A DNA stretch of 22,982 bases. It comes from an uncultured Oscillospiraceae bacterium (lineage in GTDB: Bacteria; Bacillota; Clostridia; Oscillospirales; Oscillospiraceae). The position numbers and the translations under genes were made by a program. The notes under the pieces were generated by a model that was not told the origin of the DNA, did no database searches, and saw nothing but the letters and a program-made list of their open reading frames with translations. The stretch is from assembly GCA_900756575.1 (NCBI GenBank), contig CAAEKQ010000115.1, positions 1-22,982 on the forward strand, in the 5' to 3' direction. Each line of letters opens with the position of its first letter. Position 1 is the stretch's first letter. Shown piece after piece: positions 14,902-22,662 of the stretch.

Positions 14902-16377
14902 ATGGAACAGAATCAGACCGTTTTGGAGCCCACGCCGGCCCCGAAAACGCCGGACAGGAAACAAAAGAAATCGCCGAAAAAGCTCACAAAAGAGCAGCGC
15001 TGGTGGCGGTTCCACGGGATGCAGGCAGGCTTATTCGCCGGAATGGGCGTAGTCGGCGGCGGCATTCTCATTGCGCTGATTTGTCTATTGACGCTGCCGT
15101 TTCGGGGAGCACTGACCAATTCCCAGGCAGAAGCATCCAACGTAGAGCCTCCGGAGAGCGTACAGGAGCCGGTTGCGGCGACGCCTACCCCAACACCTAC
15201 GCCCCAGGCATCCACCGTATCGCTGATGGCCGTGGGCGATAACCTGATTCACAGTACCGTCTATGAATTCGCCCAGCAGGATGACGGAAGCTATGATTTT
15301 ACCGATATCTACACCTACATAAAAGACGATCTTGAAGAGGCTGACATTGCCTGCATTCAGCAGGAGACCATTCTGGTGAATGATCCCAACCGATATGCCA
15401 ACTACCCCTGCTTCGGTACCCCGGCGGAGATGGCGGATTCCCTGGCAAGCGTCGGTTTTGACGTGGTGTGTCAGGCGTCCAACCATACCCTGGATCAGGG
15501 GACCACTGGCATTGAGGACACCCTGGCGGCCTGGAAAAAGCACCCCGAGGTCACGATGCTGGGCATCCACGGCACCCAGGAGGACGCGGACAAGATTGCC
15601 GTAGTGGAGAAGAACGGTATTAAAATCGCCATGCTGGACTATACCTATGGGCTCAACGGCTTTGTGCCGGAGCAGGATTACTATGTGGACCTGATGGACG
15701 AGGACCACAGGGAGCGCATTGCCGCCCAGCTGGAAAAGGCGAAAACCATGTCGGATATCACCGTGGTCTTCATGCACGATGGCACCGAGGATCAATTTAC
15801 CCCGGATGAAGATCAGAAAACCTGGGCGCAGTTCTTTGCGGATCACGGCGTTGGACTGGTCCTCGGCACCCACCCCCATGTGGTGGAGCCAGTGGACGTA
15901 ATTACCGGCGAATCCGGAAACAAAATGCCCATCTTTTACTCCCTGGGCAACTTTGTTTCCAGCCAGAAGGACAACTTTAATATGCTCGGCGGCATGGCAA
16001 AAGCCGTGATTATCAAGGACGAAGCGGGAACCTATGTGTCGTCCTGCGACATCTACCCTCTGGTGAACGTAATCCAGGGCGGCGGAACCCACGGCATGGG
16101 CTATCGCTTCCATGTCTACCACCTGGAAGATTTTACTCAGGAGCTTCAGGACAGCCACATCCGGGATAACTGCTCCAAGGCGGAATTGGAGGGCATCTGG
16201 AAGGATATCTTTTCTAACGCATCAACAGGCACGGACGACGCAAGCGACCCTCTGGAGGCCGGTACGCCGGTGCAGAACACCACCCAGGCAGCAGTAAGCC
16301 CCTCCCCTTCTGCTGGGGTAGCGTCCATGGTCTCGCCGGATATGATATCTCCATCTCCCACAGCAAACGCAGCATAA
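14902..16377 (+). CDS. Membrane-anchored CapA family protein (metallophosphatase-like)
   Basis: The 491-aa product has a short basic cytosolic tail, one membrane helix (about 41-66) and a Thr/Pro linker (92-102). An extracellular CapA (PGA_cap) domain spans about 105-365. Likely metal ligands are Asp113 in MAVGDNLIH, Glu155 in QQETI, Asn194-His195 and Asp199 in SNHTLDQG, His292 in FMHDGTED and His324/His326 in GTHPHVVEP. FYSLGNFV follows at 345-352. CapA/PgsA proteins take part in poly-gamma-glutamate or capsule synthesis, but many stand alone with unknown substrate. Here there is no PgsB or PgsC neighbour. The C-terminal tail is Ser/Pro-rich and low in complexity. The usual HWG motif reads HDG. 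ATG 14902 is chosen for the TGGAGG site. Confidence 0.9.
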   Translation: MEQNQTVLEPTPAPKTPDRKQKKSPKKLTKEQRWWRFHGMQAGLFAGMGVVGGGILIALICLLTLPFRGALTNSQAEASNVEPPESVQEPVAATPTPTPTPQASTVSLMAVGDNLIHSTVYEFAQQDDGSYDFTDIYTYIKDDLEEADIACIQQETILVNDPNRYANYPCFGTPAEMADSLASVGFDVVCQASNHTLDQGTTGIEDTLAAWKKHPEVTMLGIHGTQEDADKIAVVEKNGIKIAMLDYTYGLNGFVPEQDYYVDLMDEDHRERIAAQLEKAKTMSDITVVFMHDGTEDQFTPDEDQKTWAQFFADHGVGLVLGTHPHVVEPVDVITGESGNKMPIFYSLGNFVSSQKDNFNMLGGMAKAVIIKDEAGTYVSSCDIYPLVNVIQGGGTHGMGYRFHVYHLEDFTQELQDSHIRDNCSKAELEGIWKDIFSNASTGTDDASDPLEAGTPVQNTTQAAVSPSPSAGVASMVSPDMISPSPTANAA

Positions 16378-16383
16378 AAACAG

Positions 16384-16422
16384 CGCGCCCCGGAGAACGT
16401 AAATTCTTCGGAGCGCGTTTTT
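16384..16422. terminator. Bidirectional terminator between the CapA-like and Sel1 genes
   Basis: CGCGCCCCGGAGAA (16384-16397) pairs with TTCTTCGGAGCGCG (16404-16417) with one mismatch and one G-U pair, followed by TTTTT on the plus strand. On the minus strand the same stem is followed by CTGTTTTTATG. It therefore serves both convergent genes. Confidence 0.88.
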
Positions 16423-16437
16423 GCGTGATCTTGCCGA

Positions 16438-17190
16438 TTATTCGGCCTTTTCGTTCATCTTTTCCTCGCAGTGCTGGAGCAATACCTCGAAGTCGGAGCA
16501 GTTGGCCTTGAAAATGCCGCGGTAGAAGTTGTTGGCATTGGTGAGCATATCGTGGGCCCATTTGAGGTCCTGATTGACCCCGTCTCCCAGAATCAGCTGC
16601 CGGGCGGAGACGCACACGGACTGGATGAACAGAGCGAACACGCCCTGGAAATAGTCCTTAAAGTCCTCGGAGCAGGGGTTTTTGAAGTAGAAGTCCATCA
16701 GACCCATGGTCATCACCACGCAGTGGGTGCTCCATTTCAGTGCCTCCAGCTTGTTGACCTCGAAGCCACATCCGTCATAGGCATCCTTACCCTTATATAG
16801 GGCGCAGGCCAAGTTGAACATCGCCTTCCAGGAGCCGCCCTGAGCCGCTTTCACCAGCAGAGTAAAATACTGCTCATAGTCGAACATACCGTATTCTGCG
16901 GTGCGATGGATCTCAGAGAGCATATGCATGGCGTCGGGCTGGCCCTGATCGGCGGCTTTGGAGAACAGCTCTTTTGCCTTCTGGGGATCGGCCTTCAGGT
17001 CGCTGAGACCAAAGAGATACCGCTCGCCCAGCTCCTCCTGGGCGCCGGGGCTGCCGGCCTCCGCTTCGGCGGTAAGGGATTCGAGATCCAGGGCCGAAAA
17101 GGGCGCATAGGTGGACTTTGCGGAGCGCAGACCGGAATCGGAGCGCTTCCAGGAAAGGTAATTCTCAAAATATTCTTTGGGTGTAATCAT
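16438..17190 (-). CDS. Sel1-like repeat (TPR-like) protein
   Basis: The 250-aa, cytosolic (no signal peptide or membrane helix) protein contains Sel1-type helical repeats. They lie at about residues 47-83 (AQEELGERYLFG with KAKELFSKAADQGQ), 84-118 (DAMHMLSEIHR with LLVKAAQGGS) and 120-156 (KAMFNLACALYKG with KLEALKWS). Such repeats form alpha-solenoids for protein-protein contacts. The C-terminal third is helical and not recognised. ATG 17190 follows GGAGGAAATC; a 22-codon upstream extension crosses the promoter and is rejected. It has its own promoter and shares a terminator with the convergent gene. The partner and role are unknown. Confidence 0.8.
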   Translation of the reverse strand: MITPKEYFENYLSWKRSDSGLRSAKSTYAPFSALDLESLTAEAEAGSPGAQEELGERYLFGLSDLKADPQKAKELFSKAADQGQPDAMHMLSEIHRTAEYGMFDYEQYFTLLVKAAQGGSWKAMFNLACALYKGKDAYDGCGFEVNKLEALKWSTHCVVMTMGLMDFYFKNPCSEDFKDYFQGVFALFIQSVCVSARQLILGDGVNQDLKWAHDMLTNANNFYRGIFKANCSDFEVLLQHCEEKMNEKAE

Positions 17191-17233
17191 GATTTCCTCC
17201 AAAATTCTGCCCAGGCGGGCTATCTTTGAGGGT

Positions 17234-17262
17234 ATTTTAACATATTTGTCGGGCACTGTCCA
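17234..17262 (-). promoter_or_regulatory. Promoter of the Sel1-repeat gene
   Basis: On the minus strand TGGACA (17257-17262), a 17-bp spacer and TAAAAT (17234-17239) each match the sigma-A consensus at 5 of 6 positions. They lie about 44 bp before the ATG. Confidence 0.75.
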
Positions 17263-17314
17263 TAGATGTTGCCATAGGTTATTTGGAGAAAATAAAAAAA
17301 TTCGCGCATTTTAG

Positions 17315-17342
17315 TTGACAAATGAAAAATAGCTGGTATAAT
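17315..17342 (+). promoter_or_regulatory. Consensus promoter of tRNA-Leu
   Basis: A perfect TTGACA (17315-17320) and a perfect TATAAT (17337-17342) are separated by 16 bp. The tRNA begins 16 bases after the -10. This is the strongest promoter in the window. Confidence 0.92.
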
Positions 17343-17357
17343 AGTCCATGCTGATTT

Positions 17358-17445
17358 GCGGATGTGCTGGAATAGGTAGACTGGCCAGCTTGAGGTGCTG
17401 GTGCCTGCAACGGGCGTACGGGTTCGAGTCCCGTCATCCGCACCA
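17358..17445 (+). tRNA. tRNA-Leu, anticodon GAG, CCA encoded
   Basis: The 88-base gene has acceptor arms GCGGATG (17358-17364) and CATCCGC, with the discriminator A and encoded CCA at 17442-17445. The anticodon stem is CCAGC/GCTGG around the loop TTGAGGT, giving anticodon GAG (17392-17394), which reads CUC and CUU leucine codons. A long variable arm, as in class II tRNAs, and the T arm ACGGG-TTCGAGT-CCCGT complete the fold. It is transcribed as a single gene from its own promoter and closed by its own terminator. Confidence 0.96.
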
Positions 17446-17447
17446 GT

Positions 17448-17486
17448 AAGAGCGATTGCTTCGTGCAGTCGCTCTTTTCTTTTGCC
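17448..17486 (+). terminator. Rho-independent terminator of tRNA-Leu
   Basis: AAGAGCGATTGC (17448-17459) pairs with GCAGTCGCTCTT (17465-17476) around a 5-base loop. TTTTCTTTT follows, directly behind the tRNA 3' end. Confidence 0.92.
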
Positions 17487-17523
17487 CAATCCCCGTTGGG
17501 TGAGAGAACTTTCATGTTTTTCG

Positions 17524-17552
17524 TTGCAAATTCTCTGCTTTTCTGTTAAAAT
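17524..17552 (+). promoter_or_regulatory. Promoter of rsmE
   Basis: TTGCAA (17524-17529), a 17-bp spacer and TAAAAT (17547-17552) precede rsmE. A leader of about 40 nt carries AAAGGAGG at 17585-17592. Confidence 0.72.
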
Positions 17553-17600
17553 GGCATTTGTGCTATGGCTTGGAGCCAGTGCCGAAAGGAGGCATGGGAA

Positions 17601-18329
17601 ATGCCGAGATTTTTTGTAGATTCCATTGGGCCGGAGGCGAATTTTGCCATTCTGACCGGCGAAACGGCAGCCCATGCCAAGGTGCTGCGCCTGAAGCCCG
17701 GAGAAGCCGCCGTCCTCTGTGACGGACAGGGCACGGATTATCAGGCGGAGGTCACTGAGCTGGACACAGGCAGCGTGACCCTCCGGATTCTATCCCGGGG
17801 CCCGTCGGAAAGCGAGCCCAGGGTGGACTGCACCGTGTATATGGGCTTTGCCAAAGGCGATAAGCTGGAGCACGTGATTCAAAAGGCCACGGAGCTGGGA
17901 GCAAACCGAATCTGCGCGTTCCCCAGCAGCCGATGTGTGGCGAAATTTGACCGAAAAAGCCTGGAGAAAAAGCTCCCCCGGTGGCAAAAAATCGCCGCTT
18001 CTGCGGCGGAGCAGTCCGGGCGCGGTCGAATTCCCACGGTATTTGCGGCAGATTCCTATGCTAAGGCGCTGGAATTGGCGTCCCAGGCGGATCGGGCGCT
18101 GTTCTTCTATGAAAACGAGCGGGCTCATACCCTGACCCAAGCACTTACGGGGGAATTTTCCTCCGTGTCCATTTTGACTGGGCCCGAGGGCGGCTTTTCG
18201 ACGGAAGAAGCAAATCAGGCGGCGGATGTGGGCCTTCAAATCTGCACGCTGGGCAAGCGGATTCTACGGTGCGAGACGGCCCCGCTGTGTGCGCTGTCTG
18301 CGGTGATGTTCGCCGCCGGGGAGTATTGA
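17601..18329 (+). CDS. rsmE: 16S rRNA (uracil(1498)-N(3))-methyltransferase RsmE
   Basis: The 242-aa enzyme methylates N3 of U1498 in 16S rRNA within the assembled 30S subunit, using S-adenosylmethionine. It has the N-terminal PUA-like domain (about 1-70; HAKVLRLKPGE) and a SPOUT knotted methyltransferase domain (about 75-240). Visible motifs are KGDKLEHVIQKATELG (85-100), a region with EQSGR, TGPEGGF (193-199) and LGKRILRCETAPL (218-229), the SAM-binding knot. ATG 17601 is chosen for AAAGGAGG 8 bases upstream; a start 12 codons earlier would overlap that site. It has its own promoter downstream of tRNA-Leu, and no prmA neighbour is present here. Confidence 0.96.
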   Translation: MPRFFVDSIGPEANFAILTGETAAHAKVLRLKPGEAAVLCDGQGTDYQAEVTELDTGSVTLRILSRGPSESEPRVDCTVYMGFAKGDKLEHVIQKATELGANRICAFPSSRCVAKFDRKSLEKKLPRWQKIAASAAEQSGRGRIPTVFAADSYAKALELASQADRALFFYENERAHTLTQALTGEFSSVSILTGPEGGFSTEEANQAADVGLQICTLGKRILRCETAPLCALSAVMFAAGEY

Positions 18330-18386
18330 GCCCCTTCCCTCTTTTTATTTTGGATGGAAACAATCTTTACATATCAGGTGAAAACT

Positions 18387-21323
18387 ATGAGTTTGAAAAT
18401 TGGCATTGACGTGGGTTCTACCACCGTCAAAGTAGTGGTGCTGGACGAGCAGGACAACCTCTTGTTTCGTTCCTATGAGCGGCATCTGTCCATGGTCCGA
18501 GAAAAGACCTGCGAACTGCTGCGCCGGGCGGAACCGATCCTGAAGGGACAGCGGGTGAAGGCCGTCATTACCGGTTCGGCAGGTTTGGGCCTCGCGAAGT
18601 CTGCAAAGGTGGACTTTGTGCAGGAGGTATTTGCCACTGCCGAGGCCGTGGAGCGCTTTATCCCCGACACCGACGCAGTGATCGAGCTGGGCGGCGAGGA
18701 TGCGAAAATCATCTTCTTCCAGGGGTCTCTGGAGGAGCGCATGAACGGCTCCTGCGCAGGCGGTACCGGCGCATTCATCGACCAGATGGCAACTCTGGTG
18801 GGCGTGACCGCCGACGAGCTGGACGAGCTGAGCCTGGGCTATGAGAAAATCTACCCCATCGCCTCCCGGTGCGGCGTATTTGCAAAGTCCGACATTCAGC
18901 CCATTCTGAACCAGGGCGCGCGGAAAGAGGACGTGGCGGCTTCTATCTTCCAGGCCGTGGTGGATCAGACCGTGGCAGGACTGGCACAGGGCCGGGATAT
19001 CACTGGCAAAGTGGTGTTTCTTGGCGGCCCGCTGCACTTCTTGAAGGGCCTTCGTCAGCGCTTCCAGGAGACCTTGCAGCTGGATAATGACCATGCCATC
19101 TTCCCGGAGAACGGCGACTGCTTTGCTGCCATCGGCGCGGCGCTGTGTTCTCAGGGGTATGGCGAATATGAATATGAGGACGTATATCAGCGTCTGGTAG
19201 ATTCCGTTGAGGATCGCGGCGGCACCCAGACCATGCCTCCCCTGTTTGCCTCTCAGGAGGAATACGACGAGTTCCTGACCCGCCATAATTCCAAGAAGCC
19301 CCCGGAGGTAGATGCCGACACCTACACCGGCAAGGCGTACCTGGGCATTGACGCAGGCTCCACCACCACAAAGCTGTGTCTCATCGCCCCCGACGGCGGC
19401 CTGCTGTATACCTATTACAGCTCCAACCGCGGCAACCCTGTCTCTGTTATTTTGGAGCAGCTCCACGCCATTTATGACAAGTTTGGCGACCGGATCACCA
19501 TTGCAGGCAGCGCCGTCACCGGTTACGGCGAAGACCTGATCAAATCCGCATTCCAGGTGGATGCGGGACTGGTTGAGACCGTGGCCCATTTCCGTGCGGC
19601 CTCCCACTTCTCCCCTGGCGTAGATTTCATCATCGACATCGGCGGCCAGGATATGAAGTGCTTCAAAATCCGGAACAATGCCGTGGATTCTATCATGCTC
19701 AACGAGGCCTGTTCCTCCGGCTGCGGAAGCTTTATCGAGACGTTTGCCAAGGCTCTGGGCTATTCCATTGCGGACTTCTCCAAGATGGGCCTGCTTGCCA
19801 AGCATCCCGTAAACCTGGGCTCCCGCTGCACCGTATTCATGAACTCCTCGGTGAAGCAGGCGCAGAAGGACGGCGCAACCGTGGAGGATATCTCTGCGGG
19901 CCTGTCCATTTCCATCGTGAAAAATGCCGTTTATAAGGTCATTCGGGCGGCATCTGCGGACGATTTGGGCCAGAATATCGTGGTGCAGGGCGGCACATTC
20001 CTGAACGACGCGGTGCTCCGTGCCTTTGAGCTGGAGCTGGGAAGAAATGTGACCCGGCCTGTGATTGCAGGACTCATGGGCGCATTCGGCGCGGCGCTGA
20101 CAGCAAGAGATCTGGGCCTTGAACAGTCCAATATTCTCACCGCCGAGCAGCTTAAGGACTTCACCCACAAGTCCAATCCCACCACCTGCAAGGGCTGCAC
20201 CAACCACTGCTCCCTGACCATTAATCTCTTTGACGGCGGGCGGCGGTTTATCTCCGGCAACCGGTGCTCCAAGCCCCTGGGCGGCAAGAAAACCGAAATG
20301 CCGGATATGTTCCACTACAAATATAAAAAGCTCCGTGCCATGGAGGGCAAGGGATCCGGCGACGGTAGCCGGGGCCGCATGGGCATTCCCTTTGGGCTCA
20401 ATATGTATGAGAACCTCCCCTTCTGGTATACGCTGTTTACCAAGCTGAACTTTGAGGTGGTGCTGTCGCCGGAATCCTCCCGTGGGATCTATCTCAAGGG
20501 CCAGCACACCATCCCCTCCGATACGGTCTGCTATCCCGCCAAGCTGCTCCATGGCCATGTGGAGGCGCTGGTGGAGGCCGGGGTGGACGCTATTTGGTAC
20601 CCCTGTATGTCCTATAACAACGATGAGGGCATCGGTGATAACCACTATAACTGCCCGGTGGTGGCCTATTATCCCGAGCTGCTGGCCGCTAACGTTCCGG
20701 CGCTGAAGAAGACAAAGTTTCTGGATCCCTATGTGGGCCTGTGGCGGCACAAGGACTGCGCCAAGCGGCTTTCCGAGCTGTTCTACACCGAGTTCCAGAT
20801 TCCCAAGAAGGAAACCAAGGCTGCGGTAGAGATGGCATATGACGCTTACAATGCCTACGTGGAGGACATCCATAAAACCGGTGAGCAGTACATCGAGGAG
20901 GCCCGGGCTCAGGGCAAGCCCATCATCGTCATGGCGGGCAGACCCTATCACATCGACCCGGAGATCAACCACGGCATCAACGACCTGATCACCTCCTTCG
21001 GCTTTGTGCTGATTACCGAGGACACTCTGGCCTATCGGGAGGGCTACGAGCCCCGCACCGTGCTGAACCAGTGGACGTTCCAGAGCCGGATGTACAATGC
21101 GGCAAGATATGTCTGCACCCAGAGGGATATGCAGATGGTGCAGCTGGTTTCCTTCGGCTGCGGCACCGACGCCATCACCACCGATGAGCTCCGCTCCATC
21201 CTGGAAACGGGCGGCAAGCTCTATACCCAGCTGAAAATCGACGATATCACCAACCTGGGCGCGGTGAAAATCCGTATCCGCAGTCTCATGGCTGCCATGG
21301 ATGCCAGAAAGGAGGCGAAGTAA
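18387..21323 (+). CDS. Tandem acyl-CoA dehydratase activase with dehydratase-like (DUF2229) domain
   Basis: The 978-aa protein carries two BadF/HgdC-type ASKHA ATPase domains. Domain 1 (about 3-255) has IGIDVGSTTVK, ELGGEDAK, Cys123 in NGSCAGGTGAF and Cys162 in SRCGVFAKSD. Domain 2 (about 317-575) has LGIDAGSTTTK, DIGGQDMK, Cys442/Cys446 in ACSSGCGSF and Cys481 in GSRCTVF. Next comes C-x2-C-x3-C (601, 604, 608) plus Cys627, then a COG3580/DUF2229 domain (about 662-970) related to 2-hydroxyacyl-CoA dehydratase, with Cys715, Cys740 and Cys756. In the known family the activase hydrolyses ATP to push low-potential electrons onto an Fe-S dehydratase or double-cubane partner. The ATG at 18387 follows CAGGTGAAAACT. 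The partner gene starts immediately after the stop, in the same frame. Substrate unknown. Confidence 0.9.
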   Translation: MSLKIGIDVGSTTVKVVVLDEQDNLLFRSYERHLSMVREKTCELLRRAEPILKGQRVKAVITGSAGLGLAKSAKVDFVQEVFATAEAVERFIPDTDAVIELGGEDAKIIFFQGSLEERMNGSCAGGTGAFIDQMATLVGVTADELDELSLGYEKIYPIASRCGVFAKSDIQPILNQGARKEDVAASIFQAVVDQTVAGLAQGRDITGKVVFLGGPLHFLKGLRQRFQETLQLDNDHAIFPENGDCFAAIGAALCSQGYGEYEYEDVYQRLVDSVEDRGGTQTMPPLFASQEEYDEFLTRHNSKKPPEVDADTYTGKAYLGIDAGSTTTKLCLIAPDGGLLYTYYSSNRGNPVSVILEQLHAIYDKFGDRITIAGSAVTGYGEDLIKSAFQVDAGLVETVAHFRAASHFSPGVDFIIDIGGQDMKCFKIRNNAVDSIMLNEACSSGCGSFIETFAKALGYSIADFSKMGLLAKHPVNLGSRCTVFMNSSVKQAQKDGATVEDISAGLSISIVKNAVYKVIRAASADDLGQNIVVQGGTFLNDAVLRAFELELGRNVTRPVIAGLMGAFGAALTARDLGLEQSNILTAEQLKDFTHKSNPTTCKGCTNHCSLTINLFDGGRRFISGNRCSKPLGGKKTEMPDMFHYKYKKLRAMEGKGSGDGSRGRMGIPFGLNMYENLPFWYTLFTKLNFEVVLSPESSRGIYLKGQHTIPSDTVCYPAKLLHGHVEALVEAGVDAIWYPCMSYNNDEGIGDNHYNCPVVAYYPELLAANVPALKKTKFLDPYVGLWRHKDCAKRLSELFYTEFQIPKKETKAAVEMAYDAYNAYVEDIHKTGEQYIEEARAQGKPIIVMAGRPYHIDPEINHGINDLITSFGFVLITEDTLAYREGYEPRTVLNQWTFQSRMYNAARYVCTQRDMQMVQLVSFGCGTDAITTDELRSILETGGKLYTQLKIDDITNLGAVKIRIRSLMAAMDARKEAK

Positions 21324-22604
21324 ATGGCGCAGCTTGTTTATGACAAGACCGGGCGGCTCCTGTTCACCAAGGAGATGGCCCAGGAATACACCATTCTGGC
21401 CCCCCAGATGCTGCCGGATCACTTCGCCATGCTGGAAAATATCCTTCAGGAGGCGGGCTATAAAGTCAAAATGCTCAACACCACCGGTCATACCATTCTG
21501 GAGGAGGGGCAGAAATACGTCCATAACGACGCCTGCTTCCCTGCCATTTTGGTCATCGGACAGCTGATCGACGCCATTCACCGGGGCGGCTATGATCCCC
21601 ATAAGGTGGCGCTGTTCATCACCCAGACCGGCGGCGGCTGCCGTGCGTCCAACTACCTGTATCTGCTCCGGAAGGCGCTTGCACGGGCAGGCCTCGACTA
21701 TGTGCCCGTGGTGTCCCTGAATCTCTCCGGCATGGAGAAGAACCCCGGTTTTCAGCTGACCCTGCCCATTCTCCGGAAAGCGGTATTCGCAGTCATTTAT
21801 GGCGACCTTATGATGAATGTTGGCTGGCAGGTGCGGCCCTATGAAGTGGAAAAGGGCGCAACGGACCGGTGCCTTCAGGAATGCCGGGAGTATCTGCTGG
21901 GCGAAATGCGCCAGGGCCACGGCATGACCTACAAGAGCATGGTGAAGAACTTTGACTACATCGTCGAGAAGTTCAAGGCCGTGCCGGTACAGGGCGAGCA
22001 GAAGGTTCGAGTTGGCGTAGTAGGCGAGATTTACGTCAAATACGCGCCTTTGGGCAACAACGATCTTGCAAACTTCCTGCTGTCTGAGGGCGTGGAGCCG
22101 GTGATTCCCGGTCTGATGGACTTCATCATCTTCAAGGTCTACAACCGGGACGTGGATGTGGATCTTTACGGCGGCCATATCGCCAAGAAGAAGCTGTGCC
22201 AGTTCCTTGAGAAATATCTTATGAAGTATCAGCACGCCCTGATCGACGCGCTGAAACGCTCGAACCGTTTCCGTGCCCCCGGAGATTTCAACGACCTCCA
22301 CAGCATGATCCACGGCTATCTGGGCGACGGCAATAAGATGGGCGAAGGTTGGCTCCTGACCGCCGAAATGCTGGAACTGATTCACTCCGGGGTGCCCAAT
22401 ATCGTCTGCACCCAGCCCTTTGGCTGCCTGCCCAACCATATTGTTGGCAAGGGCATGATCCGCCGGATTAAGGAGGATTATCCCGACTCCAACATCGTGG
22501 CCATCGACTACGACCCCGGCGCCACCCGAATCAACCAGGAAAACCGCATCAAGCTGATGCTGGCAAACGCCCAGAAAAAGCGGGAAATGGCCGAGGCAAA
22601 GTAA
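21324..22604 (+). CDS. 2-hydroxyacyl-CoA dehydratase-like Fe-S protein (COG3581)
   Basis: The 426-aa soluble protein belongs to the COG3581 part of the 2-hydroxyacyl-CoA dehydratase superfamily. Cysteines at family-like positions are Cys71 in HNDACFPA, Cys106 in TGGGCRASNYLYLLRKAL, and Cys362 and Cys368 in VCTQPFGCLPNH. YDPGATRINQENR closes the fold (396-408). In many Firmicutes the COG1924, COG3580 and COG3581 parts form one chain of about 1400 residues; here they total 978 + 426. The ATG directly follows the upstream TAA and has its own AAAGGAGG (21308-21315), so it is a genuine separate gene and not a frameshift. It probably works in a complex with the upstream protein as the cluster-bearing, ATP-activated reductase or dehydratase. 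Reaction unknown. Confidence 0.88.
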   Translation: MAQLVYDKTGRLLFTKEMAQEYTILAPQMLPDHFAMLENILQEAGYKVKMLNTTGHTILEEGQKYVHNDACFPAILVIGQLIDAIHRGGYDPHKVALFITQTGGGCRASNYLYLLRKALARAGLDYVPVVSLNLSGMEKNPGFQLTLPILRKAVFAVIYGDLMMNVGWQVRPYEVEKGATDRCLQECREYLLGEMRQGHGMTYKSMVKNFDYIVEKFKAVPVQGEQKVRVGVVGEIYVKYAPLGNNDLANFLLSEGVEPVIPGLMDFIIFKVYNRDVDVDLYGGHIAKKKLCQFLEKYLMKYQHALIDALKRSNRFRAPGDFNDLHSMIHGYLGDGNKMGEGWLLTAEMLELIHSGVPNIVCTQPFGCLPNHIVGKGMIRRIKEDYPDSNIVAIDYDPGATRINQENRIKLMLANAQKKREMAEAK

Positions 22605-22611
22605 AAAGTAA

Positions 22612-22649
22612 GACGCACTGCAACATTTTCGTGCAGTGCGTCCTTTTTT
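22612..22649 (+). terminator. Rho-independent terminator after the dehydratase-like locus
   Basis: GACGCACTGCA (22612-22622) pairs perfectly with TGCAGTGCGTC (22632-22642) around a 9-base loop, followed by CTTTTTT. On the other strand the stem is followed by TTACTTTTTACTTT, so it may also serve the convergent LysR gene. Confidence 0.93.
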
Positions 22650-22662
22650 ATGAGGTGCTGCC

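Noticed and set aside
18330..18386. A separate promoter for the activase gene (TTATTT with TACATA)
   Set aside because: Both boxes are poor matches. The gene may be read through from rsmE, since no terminator is seen between them.
21316..21330. Reading the split dehydratase locus as a pseudogene caused by a nonsense mutation
   Set aside because: A well-spaced AAAGGAGG and an ATG immediately after the TAA give a functional second start, and both parts keep all motifs.
18345..22439. A 1364-codon open frame on the minus strand opposite the activase/dehydratase genes
   Set aside because: It is a codon-usage shadow of two clearly recognisable plus-strand genes, contains no recognisable domain and has no ribosome binding site.
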